A stretch of DNA of 13,390 nucleotides from DSFT01 sp032249175. Its GTDB lineage: Bacteria; Hydrothermota; Hydrothermia; LBFQ01; DSFT01. Location: assembly GCA_032249175.1 (NCBI GenBank), contig JAVVGK010000031.1, positions 1-13,390 on the forward strand, written 5' to 3'. The notes beneath the pieces were generated by a model, which did no database searches, had not been told where the DNA came from, and was given only the letters and a program-made list of their open reading frames with translations. The position numbers and the translations under genes are program-made. Position 1 is the first letter of the stretch. The number at the start of each line of letters is the position of its first letter. Shown here piece after piece: positions 1-6,107 of this stretch.

Positions 1-528
1 TACAATCCACTCATCTTTTCCAAGTCTTTGAGCATCAATTGTAAAACTTACTTTATAAAAAGAAATGTGTTCTTCTTTGTTGTATGGGTTTGGCGTTGCA
101 CCTTGACCACTCCTTATTGCTCTTTGAACTAAATCATGATTAGAGTAAAAAGCCATATCGCCTTCGTAAGGGTCAAGCCCAACTGCTTTTGTGATACCAA
201 TAGGAGCTTTGCGAGTGATAGATGTTTGCCCTGTGTACATATATCCAAAAGCATCAAGTTCTGGACTTGTGAGAATATCTTCTTGGGTTATATCAAACTG
301 AATAACATCTCCCTGAGGAGTAACTTTTGCTTCATTCCAACCAAAAGCATTTTTTAACGTTTGAAATAGATAATGCCTTATAGCAGGTTTCCCAATAAAG
401 CTTACAGTTCTATTTCCTTTTTTGAGTTTCTTTATAGAAAGGATATTTCCACCAATTTTTTCATCTCTGTTCAAGGCACTTGCCTCATAAATAACGGTTA
501 TGGTTATGTGTTTTAATTGATTATTCAT
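1..528 (-). CDS. cas7: Type I-B CRISPR Cas7 (Cst2/DevR family), 3' end outside window
   Basis: This is the backbone subunit of the type I-B Cascade complex, which polymerises along the crRNA. The first 176 codons are visible and the frame is still open at base 1. The N-terminus reads KHITITVIYEASALNRDEK, then GGNILSIKKLKKGNRTVSF and GKPAIRHYLFQTL; further on comes YMYTGQTSITRKAPIGITKAVGLDPY. This pattern fits the Cst2/DevR branch of Cas7. The start is the ATG at 528, because AAAAGGAGGTGA (minus strand of 534-545) lies just upstream as a near-perfect Shine-Dalgarno. It overlaps the end of the preceding Cas11-like gene by 8 bp, so the two are translationally coupled. By usual cst operon order, cas5 and cas3 would follow beyond the left edge, but this cannot be seen. 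Family assignment is confident from motif recognition; no search was run. Confidence 0.88.
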   Translation of the reverse strand, partial: MNNQLKHITITVIYEASALNRDEKIGGNILSIKKLKKGNRTVSFIGKPAIRHYLFQTLKNAFGWNEAKVTPQGDVIQFDITQEDILTSPELDAFGYMYTGQTSITRKAPIGITKAVGLDPYEGDMAFYSNHDLVQRAIRSGQGATPNPYNKEEHISFYKVSFTIDAQRLGKDEWIV

Positions 529-1042
529 TTTCTTCACCTCCTTTTCCTAAAATTCCACTTAAAAAGGAATATATAAAAGTTTTAAAAAGCTCATCTGAAT
601 AAATGGGATTGAAAGCTTTTGATAATAAGGGAGGAATTTCTTTTTTATTGACTATAAAAATTCTAAAAATCATATATTGAACTTCACTTCTTTGGGCATG
701 TCTTATTTTTTCAATAATTCTATAAGCTTGGTCTTGCAGGGCAGAAACTACTTTTTCATAATTTTCATTTTTTTTCAAAGCATAACCTAATTTACTTAAA
801 TTATTTACCATATCGCTTGCATTTTGATAAGAAAAATTTTTATACAATTTGTAGATGTTATCTTTTTCTCTGCCCTTTGCATTTTTATAAGCATATTCAA
901 GGATTTGTTGAAGTTCAGATCCAAGTTCACCATAAGTATTTATAACATCTTTAAAGGTTTCATAAGAGATAGTGTTGCTTCCTATTTGATTATAAAGATA
1001 TTCTCTGAGTTGCTTTTTCCAACTTTCAAAATCAAAATTCAT
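521..1042 (-). CDS. Small helical subunit of type I-B effector (Cas11-like), separately encoded
   Basis: A 173-residue protein with no cysteine, rich in charged residues and predicted by eye to be entirely helical (for example residues 1-20, 28-70 and 75-120). It sits between cas8b/cst1 and cas7, the place where some type I-B operons have either the C-terminal helical part of Cas8 or a small Cas11 subunit. Position and composition suggest the small subunit that lines the Cascade belly; the sequence itself does not prove it. The start is ATG at 1042, overlapping the TGA of the upstream cas8 tail copy (ATGA), with AGGAGG at 1050-1055 on the minus strand as Shine-Dalgarno. The end overlaps cas7 by 8 bp. 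The alternative is the detached C-terminal domain of Cas8b; the two ideas are not exclusive. Confidence 0.6.
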   Translation of the reverse strand: MNFDFESWKKQLREYLYNQIGSNTISYETFKDVINTYGELGSELQQILEYAYKNAKGREKDNIYKLYKNFSYQNASDMVNNLSKLGYALKKNENYEKVVSALQDQAYRIIEKIRHAQRSEVQYMIFRIFIVNKKEIPPLLSKAFNPIYSDELFKTFIYSFLSGILGKGGEENE

Positions 1043-1260
1043 ATTTTAACCTCCTTTTTTGTTTCTTCCTCAATTAAAGCATAAAGTTTAAAAAGCTTTT
1101 GAGAGAATGAAATTAAATTATTTTTATTTCTTTCAAGTTTCACATTTTCATTTATAAATTCGTTTTCATTTTCACTCCACTTATTTTTTGGTTTTAAAGC
1201 AACTCTAAAAACCCTTTCTGAAAACTTCAAAATCTCATTAAACTTCCCATCTAAAACCAT
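1039..1260 (-). pseudogene. Duplicated 3' fragment of cas8b (73 codons), possibly still translated
   Basis: This frame encodes 73 residues nearly identical to residues 322-394 of the cas8b product encoded at 3019-4203. The differences are one K/E change (PKNKWSENE versus PKNEWSENE) and the last two residues (KI instead of LR). It lies within the left copy of the 219-bp direct repeat, downstream of the methyltransferase gene. It begins with ATG two bases after the methyltransferase stop codon and ends in an ATGA overlap with the Cas11-like gene, so ribosomes could pass from methyltransferase to fragment to Cas11-like gene. Most likely it is a by-product of the insertion that preserves the original junction between cas8 and its downstream neighbour. 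Whether the peptide has a function is unknown. Confidence 0.85.
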
Positions 1261-1266
1261 ATTTAA
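1048..1266. repeat. Left copy of 219-bp direct repeat flanking the R-M genes
   Basis: Bases 1048-1266 match 3028-3246 with an offset of exactly 1980 bp and only three mismatches by eye (1180, 1182, 1225), about 98.6% identity. The repeat is the 3' end of cas8 including the AGGAGG Shine-Dalgarno. Beyond 1266 the copies diverge at once. Below 1048 they differ for a few bases before both show the CAT complement of a start codon. The stop codon of the methyltransferase (1263-1265) is itself supplied by the repeat. This is a long target duplication rather than a transposon end: no inverted terminal repeats or transposase are present. Confidence 0.95.
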
Positions 1267-2165
1267 CTCCCAATTTTTAATAGCAAAGTTTGCTCCCCCC
1301 GTTTGATTTTATCCCCTTTCCTCGGTTTAAAGTTAATTACTAATGCTTCTATTATTGGATTTCTATTTATTTCTTTACCACCAACATGATAAAAATGATT
1401 TCTTGTAATCAGATTAAATTTACTCCAAAATCTTTTAATGTATTCATTTTCTCTATATTTATTTTTATACCAAGTAGAAAGAATGAACTTACCTTCAAAG
1501 CGGGAAAGCAATTTATATAAGTCATATTCGTCCTTTTCTGTCCAAATATCAAAATAGTTAGTATGTCTTCCTATATAAGGGGGGTCGCAGTAAAGGAAAT
1601 CATCTCTTTCTGCTTCCGTTATGGTTATTCTGAAATCCTGAGCGATAAATATCCAATCATATTTATGTATTAATTCTTCTACATATCTAACCTGATTAAC
1701 TATTTTTGTTATATATGCCTTTTTAAACCTATTCGGTTTCTTTCCAAATGGTGTATTAAATTCCCCTTTGCTATTGAAACGTATTATGCCATTGAAACAA
1801 GACCTATTAAGAAAAAGAAAATCTAATGGGTCTTGGTACTTATTAAATCTATCTCTGACTTCATAATAATACTCTTCTCCTTTTTTAAGTAAGTTTTCTC
1901 CCTCAATCTTTAAAAATATTTCCACTTTTTGGGAAGTAATTTCTTTTCTTTTAATAGCATTGTAAAAATTAATTATATGTGGGTTTTTGTCTGCAAAAAC
2001 TGCTCGTTTAGGTCGGATATTAAATCCAACCACTCCCGATCCCATAAATGGTTCTATCCATTTTCCTTCAATTTCAAAGTTTATTTGATCTATAATCCAC
2101 TCTACCAACTTTGTTTTTATCCCTTGAATTTTTATAGGTGGAACAAATATCTTTCTTTTCGTCAT
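1263..2165 (-). CDS. DNA adenine-N6 methyltransferase of EcoRV type (M.EcoRV-like, predicted GATATC)
   Basis: A 300-residue Dam-family (D12 class) adenine methyltransferase that should protect host sites from the adjacent nuclease. The SAM-binding motif EPFMGSGVVGFN is at residues 38-49 and the catalytic motif DPPY at 194-197. Close resemblance to remembered M.EcoRV is seen in FVPPIKIQGIKTKLV near the N-terminus, FLFLNRSCFNGIIRFNSKG (116-134), KKPNRFKKAYITKI, DPPYIGRHTNYF and HFYHVGGKEINRNP. EcoRV methylates the first A of GATATC, so that target is inferred. The start overlaps the nuclease stop (ATGA at 2162-2165), with a purine-rich AAGGAGGGAGG directly before it. The gene ends two bases before the cas8 fragment frame, and its stop codon lies inside the duplicated sequence. 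Unlike the classical EcoRV locus, where the two genes diverge, it is in tandem behind the nuclease. Confidence 0.93.
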   Translation of the reverse strand: MTKRKIFVPPIKIQGIKTKLVEWIIDQINFEIEGKWIEPFMGSGVVGFNIRPKRAVFADKNPHIINFYNAIKRKEITSQKVEIFLKIEGENLLKKGEEYYYEVRDRFNKYQDPLDFLFLNRSCFNGIIRFNSKGEFNTPFGKKPNRFKKAYITKIVNQVRYVEELIHKYDWIFIAQDFRITITEAERDDFLYCDPPYIGRHTNYFDIWTEKDEYDLYKLLSRFEGKFILSTWYKNKYRENEYIKRFWSKFNLITRNHFYHVGGKEINRNPIIEALVINFKPRKGDKIKRGEQTLLLKIGS

Positions 2166-3022
2166 ACCTCCCTCCTTCTCATTTTATTGACATCTACACC
2201 TTTAAATCTCAAAAATTCCTCTAAAGAAGTTATTCTCTTCACTTTACCTTTATTATCTTTTATTTTGATTCTTCCATAATTCATCCAATACTCATCAAAC
2301 CATTTTTCACCATCTTCTCCAAAATATTGCCAAAATATACCTTTACCTTCTAATAATTCTTTAATTCTTTTTACACTGCCGATATTTGCAGTGTTCCCAC
2401 TTCCGCTTTTATCGCTGGCAATTCTCCATTTTTCCTGAGCAAAAACTATAAAATTCTTAATTACCGATAATATGTTTTCTAATTCTTCAATTTTATACTT
2501 TGTTTTTTTATAAGTTTTTATTTTATCGTTCCTTTCGTATAAAATCCCCACTACATAATGTCCAAGATACTCACTATAAGGAAACTGTATATTCTTTTTA
2601 CTTTGTCTATCGATGAAATATGTCCCATGAGAACCAAGAGTAAAACCATTACATTCATAGGGTTTTCCATTTTTGTATTTTGTGATGTAAGTTGTTTTCA
2701 AATCTAAGGCAAATTTTATTGTCTCACTTTTCTTAGAGATAAATGTTATATCAGGATACCAATTTTGCTTATCTGCAAAAATTATTTTATATCCATATCT
2801 ATCAGCAAATTCCAAAAATTTAGGTAATAGGTGAATTTCAATAACTTTGGAAATAAGCTTCGTATCGTCGGTAAGAGTGTAAATATTTTTGAAAATATCA
2901 ATAAAACCCTTTATTACCCATTGGGAATCTTGTGTAGAAACATAGTTATTCAACTCTTTAGCAAACAACTGGAGTTGTTCTAAAAATTCCTTTTTCTTAT
3001 TAATTTTCTCATTAATATTCAT
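2162..3022 (-). CDS. Type II restriction endonuclease, EcoRV family (predicted GATATC)
   Basis: A 286-residue nuclease strongly resembling EcoRV (245 aa). The catalytic residues align with exact spacing: E62, P90-D91 and D107-L-K109 correspond to EcoRV E45, P73-D74 and D90-I-K92. The Q-loop is recognisable as KQNWYPD (85-91). The recognition loop reads GSGNTANIGS (207-216), keeping the Gly, Asn and Thr that contact the bases, with Ala in place of EcoRV Thr187. Other shared segments are FTLGSHGTYF, KNIQFPYSEYLGHYVVG and LLEGKGIF. The product presumably cuts unmethylated GATATC bluntly. The start is ATG at 3022, overlapping the cas8 stop codon as ATGA and preceded by AGGAGG at 3030-3035, inside the duplicated cas8 tail. 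No controller (C) protein gene is seen, and the nuclease precedes its methyltransferase, so expression may rely on the cas promoter. Confidence 0.93.
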   Translation of the reverse strand: MNINEKINKKKEFLEQLQLFAKELNNYVSTQDSQWVIKGFIDIFKNIYTLTDDTKLISKVIEIHLLPKFLEFADRYGYKIIFADKQNWYPDITFISKKSETIKFALDLKTTYITKYKNGKPYECNGFTLGSHGTYFIDRQSKKNIQFPYSEYLGHYVVGILYERNDKIKTYKKTKYKIEELENILSVIKNFIVFAQEKWRIASDKSGSGNTANIGSVKRIKELLEGKGIFWQYFGEDGEKWFDEYWMNYGRIKIKDNKGKVKRITSLEEFLRFKGVDVNKMRRREV

Positions 3023-4203
3023 CTTAGAACCTCCTTTTTTGTTTCTTCCTCAATTAAAGCATAAAGTTTAAAAAGCTTTTGAGAGAATGAAATTAAATTA
3101 TTTTTATTTCTTTCAAGTTTCACATTTTCATTTATAAATTCGTTTTCATTTTCACTCCATTCATTTTTTGGTTTTAAAGCAACTCTAAAAACCCTTTCTG
3201 AAAATTTCAAAATCTCATTAAACTTCCCATCTAAAACCATATTTAAAATTTTAAACTCACCAATCTGATCAAGCAAGCTCGCTATAGTTTTATCTGAAAG
3301 TAATTGAGCAACTTCATAAGGTAAAGAAAAGAAATTAATTTCATCTTTGTATTTACTTACTACTTCAATGCTCATAGAAGTCCATCTTCCAAGTTGTAAG
3401 TTTAATTTGATTGCTAATTCTATTAAAGACATTCCAAGAATTTCTTTTAATGTTTTTGCTTGCTTCTTGCTATAAATTGTTTTAGCATATTTATTAAGAT
3501 ACCACATGACTTTAAAAGAAAGGGCATTTATGAAAATTTCGGAATTATCTGAGAGAGAAATTAAAGATTCTTTATGACAAAGAATTAAAGTAATACAAAT
3601 TAAACATACAGGTGACGAAGACTTCAATTGCCAAAAAGCATTTGGGAATTCACCGATACTTGGACCAAGTTCTTTCAGGTGGGTTATCTGTAAATTTTTT
3701 AATCTTTTTTCTAACTTGCTTTCAGGGTCAAAAATTTTTACATTATAATTTCCACATATACTACAAACAATTTCTCTATTGGTTGGATTTACAATTTCTG
3801 GAATTTTGCTTATTAAATTTGCAAATTCAAAGTTTTGCCATTCTTCTCGTTGAACCAAATTTTGAAAGGGTGTTTTAGAGGCAAAAAGTTTACCCCATGC
3901 TCTAATAAACTTGTATCCAAAATCATCTCCGAATTTATCTTTAAGTTCTTTATATTTTTCTTCGTTTTTCTGCTTCCACTTATTTAAATCTTCATCATCA
4001 ACAAGGTAATCAACAAGATATTTAATAAACTTCGGAATTTCGGCACTCCCAATTTTTATTTTGTCAAATAAAGATAAATCAATCTTCACACTCCCATCAT
4101 CTTTTAAAAAATTCTCAACATTTTCTCCACAACTTTCAAGGATTTTTAAAAATCCAATAACACCAGCATTATAAAGCCAATTAGAAGGATATAAAATCAA
4201 CAC
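3019..4203 (-). CDS. cas8b: Type I-B CRISPR large subunit Cas8b/Cst1 (CXXC-CXXC type)
   Basis: The large subunit of type I-B Cascade, expected to take part in PAM recognition and Cas3 recruitment. It has 394 residues. The N-terminus YPSNWLYNAGVIGFLKIL is typical of Cst1 proteins. Two cysteine pairs, C147-S-I-C150 and C200-L-I-C203, probably bind one zinc and define the CXXC-CXXC family. The C-terminal 73 residues are duplicated downstream. The gene is intact despite the R-M insertion: its end is preserved by the repeat, with only the last two residues altered (LR instead of KI). It starts with GTG at 4203 (or TTG at 4200); an in-frame TAA lies a short way upstream. There is no Shine-Dalgarno, but TAAAAT ends 6 nt before the start. 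Its promoter is shared back to back with the V-ATPase gene. Confidence 0.85.
   Translation of the reverse strand: MLILYPSNWLYNAGVIGFLKILESCGENVENFLKDDGSVKIDLSLFDKIKIGSAEIPKFIKYLVDYLVDDEDLNKWKQKNEEKYKELKDKFGDDFGYKFIRAWGKLFASKTPFQNLVQREEWQNFEFANLISKIPEIVNPTNREIVCSICGNYNVKIFDPESKLEKRLKNLQITHLKELGPSIGEFPNAFWQLKSSSPVCLICITLILCHKESLISLSDNSEIFINALSFKVMWYLNKYAKTIYSKKQAKTLKEILGMSLIELAIKLNLQLGRWTSMSIEVVSKYKDEINFFSLPYEVAQLLSDKTIASLLDQIGEFKILNMVLDGKFNEILKFSERVFRVALKPKNEWSENENEFINENVKLERNKNNLISFSQKLFKLYALIEEETKKEVLR
3028..3246. repeat. Right copy of 219-bp direct repeat (native 3' end of cas8b)
   Basis: The partner of 1048-1266. This copy is continuous with the cas8b body and forms its last 73 codons. 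It ends about three bases beyond the AGGAGG, where the ancestral sequence was replaced by the start of the nuclease gene. Its outer end at 3246 falls inside the palindrome TTTAAAATTTTAAA (3242-3255). Confidence 0.95.
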
Positions 4204-4218
4204 TTTAAAATTTTAAAG
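4203..4218. promoter_or_regulatory. Palindromic bidirectional promoter element between cas8b and atpD
   Basis: CTTTAAAATTTTAAAG is a perfect 16-bp palindrome that fills almost the whole 17-bp gap between the divergent starts at 4203 and 4221. Each strand offers a TAAAAT box, 6 nt before the cas8b GTG and 9 nt before the atpD ATG. Neither gene has a Shine-Dalgarno. The same box precedes the other operon starts in this window, which supports a -10 element driving leaderless transcripts. Confidence 0.55.
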
Positions 4219-4220
4219 CT

Positions 4221-4859
4221 ATGCAACAGATAAGTCCAACACGAATGAATCTTTTAAATTTAAGAAGGCAAATTCAAATGGCTATTCAAGGTGCTAACTT
4301 ATTGAAAAATAAAAGAGATGCTCTTATGAATGAATTTAGAAAGCTAATTACAGTTATTGTTAAGGAAAGAAAAGTTCTTGAAGAAGAATTAAGAAGAAGC
4401 ATAAATATGTTAATAATAACAATAGGGATTGATGGGAAGGAAGCACTTGAATCAATTGCTTTAAGTTCAGGCAGAAAGCTTGAAATTGAAATGATTCCAA
4501 GAAAAGCTTGGGGTGTTAAAGTTACAGAATTTAAATATGGTGATATTATTAAAAGTGCTTTAAAAAGAGGATTTTCTCCAATAAGCATAACTTCAAGAGT
4601 TCAATTAACCGCAAGTTCATTTGAAAGAACAATAGATGGAATTTTAAGAGTAGTTCCATTAGAATATAAATTGAGAAAGTTTGGAGAAGAAATAAGAAAA
4701 ACAAATAGAAGAGTTAATGCTCTTGAGCAAAAACTTATACCTGATATGAGAGAACAAGCAAAATTTATAAGACAAGTTCTTGAAGACAGGGAAAGAGAAG
4801 ATAAATTTAGATTGAAAATTCTAAAAAAGAAAGCTGAAAAGAAAAAAGAAAGTGAATGA
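4221..4859 (+). CDS. atpD: V/A-type ATP synthase subunit D
   Basis: The central-stalk rotor subunit of the V/A-type ATPase, which links the catalytic head to the membrane ring. It has 212 residues. The N-terminus SPTRMNLLNLRRQIQMAIQG followed by ANLLKNKRDALM is the family signature. Residues 15-75 and 150-205 are long helices that would form the antiparallel coiled coil, with the charged stretch RVNALEQKLIPDMREQAKFI near the end. The start at 4221 is right because the conserved PTR motif begins at residue 6. Only subunit D is present: the A and B subunits that usually precede it are not adjacent, and cas8b diverges from its 5' side. The stop overlaps the next gene by 8 bp. The symbol follows V-type naming and is not the F-type beta subunit. 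Confidence 0.92.
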   Translation: MQQISPTRMNLLNLRRQIQMAIQGANLLKNKRDALMNEFRKLITVIVKERKVLEEELRRSINMLIITIGIDGKEALESIALSSGRKLEIEMIPRKAWGVKVTEFKYGDIIKSALKRGFSPISITSRVQLTASSFERTIDGILRVVPLEYKLRKFGEEIRKTNRRVNALEQKLIPDMREQAKFIRQVLEDREREDKFRLKILKKKAEKKKESE

Positions 4860-5649
4860 TTTTATAATCACAAGAAAATTTCATTTTTCAGCAAGCCATA
4901 GATATTATTTAAAAAATCTAACTTATGAGGAAAATTTAAAGCTATTTGGTAAAACAATTTTTGAACATGGTCATAATTATAAAGTTTTTATATCAATTAA
5001 AGGAAAAATTGACAATAACACATTTATGGTTATGAATATATCAAAGATAAAGGAAATTGTAAATGAAGTTATTGATAAGCTTTATGACCATAAAAATTTA
5101 AATTTAGACAATCCATTTTTTAAGGAAAAACTGCCTTCAACTGAAAACATATCAATTTCTTTTTGGCACTTTTTAAATGATAAATTAAATCTGTATCAAG
5201 TTAAAACATATGAAAATGATGAAATTTTTAGCATATATAAAGGAGGTTCTAATGTGATACTTGGAAGAGTTTATAGATTTTCTTGTGGTCATAAATTATA
5301 TAATGAGAAGCTTTCAAAAGAAGAAAATTTTAAATTATATGGTAAATGCTCAAATGAAAATGGACATGGACATGAATATAAACTTGAAGTTTATATTGAG
5401 GGAGAAGTTGATAAGGAAACGGGCTTTGTAATGAATTTAAATGAGCTTGATAAAATTATTTTTGAAGTTTTGGAAGAAATTGACCATAAATTTTTAAATT
5501 ATGATGTTGATTTCTTTAAGCATAAATTACCAACAACAGAAAATTTATTATTGTTTTTAAAAATGAAGTTAAAACCGAAATTAAAAAATCTTAAAAAATT
5601 GAGAATTTTTGAAACTGAAAATAATATATTTGAGATTGAATGCGAATAA
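4852..5649 (+). CDS. Tandem-duplicated 6-pyruvoyl-tetrahydropterin synthase / QueD-family protein
   Basis: A 265-residue protein made of two PTPS (T-fold) domains, about 1-128 and 138-265, each the size of a complete subunit. Domain 1 has zinc histidines H16 (FSASH), H39 and H41 (HGHNY), then MVMNI and D79-H80, but the catalytic Cys position is Thr35 (LFGKT). Domain 2 has H147 (FSCGH), C166 (LYGKC), H172 and H174 (GHGHEY), FVMNL and D211-H212, so it looks catalytically complete and close to the animal-type PTPS pattern. Family members make 6-carboxytetrahydropterin (queuosine route), tetrahydrobiopterin precursors or folate precursors; which applies here cannot be told. The start is GTG at 4852, overlapping atpD; the end overlaps ruvC by 10 bp. 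The duplication is discussed under findings. Confidence 0.85.
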   Translation: MNDFIITRKFHFSASHRYYLKNLTYEENLKLFGKTIFEHGHNYKVFISIKGKIDNNTFMVMNISKIKEIVNEVIDKLYDHKNLNLDNPFFKEKLPSTENISISFWHFLNDKLNLYQVKTYENDEIFSIYKGGSNVILGRVYRFSCGHKLYNEKLSKEENFKLYGKCSNENGHGHEYKLEVYIEGEVDKETGFVMNLNELDKIIFEVLEEIDHKFLNYDVDFFKHKLPTTENLLLFLKMKLKPKLKNLKKLRIFETENNIFEIECE

Positions 5650-6107
5650 TTGCTTTTGATATATCAATAAGGAATTTAGGAATTGCTATAACTGAAAATT
5701 TAAATTATCTTTTTAGCACTACAATAAAAACGAAAAATGTTCAAACTTCAAAAAGACTAATTTATTTATATGAAAAAACAGAGGAAATTATTGATAAATT
5801 TAAACCAAATTTGGCAATTCTTGAAAGCGTAATTTATCATAAAAATGTTAAAACACTGATTTTGTTATCTAGTGTTAAAGGTGTAATTCAGTTATTATTG
5901 GAGAAGAAAAATATAGAAATTTTTGAAATTAGTCCAACTTCACTTAAATTATCAATTTCAGGCTTTGGAAGGTCAAAAAAGCATCAAATTCAATTTATGA
6001 CAAAGGCTATTTTCAAACTAAATGAAAAATTGGATGAGCATCAAAGTGATGCTCTTGCTTTAATATGGGCATTTTTTAATAAAAATGATTTGGGGATTAA
6101 AAGGTAA
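5640..6107 (+). CDS. ruvC: Crossover junction endodeoxyribonuclease RuvC
   Basis: The Holliday-junction resolvase, acting as a dimer with RuvAB during recombinational repair. It has 155 residues, the usual size. The RNase H-fold catalytic acidic residues are visible: D7 in RIIAFDIS, E62 in LAILESV, and H134/D137 in EHQSDALA, the last pair in the His/Asp form known from Thermus RuvC. The N-terminal glycine loop normally reading GIDPG is changed to AFDIS, a divergence but not a loss of the catalytic Asp. It overlaps the PTPS gene by 10 bp and ruvA by 23 bp and lacks a clear Shine-Dalgarno, so it is probably translated by coupling in the operon. Confidence 0.9.
   Translation: MRIIAFDISIRNLGIAITENLNYLFSTTIKTKNVQTSKRLIYLYEKTEEIIDKFKPNLAILESVIYHKNVKTLILLSSVKGVIQLLLEKKNIEIFEISPTSLKLSISGFGRSKKHQIQFMTKAIFKLNEKLDEHQSDALALIWAFFNKNDLGIKR

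Noticed and set aside
824..1084. Plus-strand open frame opposite the Cas11-like gene
   Set aside because: It is antisense to a coupled gene with a good Shine-Dalgarno and shows no recognisable protein features; similar opposite-strand frames at 136-357, 1929-2279 and 3612-3878 were dropped for the same reason.
1263..3022. Dam/DpnII-type (GATC) R-M system
   Set aside because: The methyltransferase is in the Dam family, but both proteins match EcoRV-specific segments, including nuclease catalytic spacing and recognition loop, so GATATC is the better prediction.
1048..3246. Insertion sequence or composite transposon carrying the R-M genes
   Set aside because: The flanking repeats are cas8 coding sequence in direct orientation; no transposase frame, inverted ends or short target duplication are seen.
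1039..4203. R-M insertion as disruption (knock-out) of cas8b
   Set aside because: The right repeat copy restores the full cas8b C-terminus and the left copy restores the original junction to the next gene; no cas reading frame is broken.
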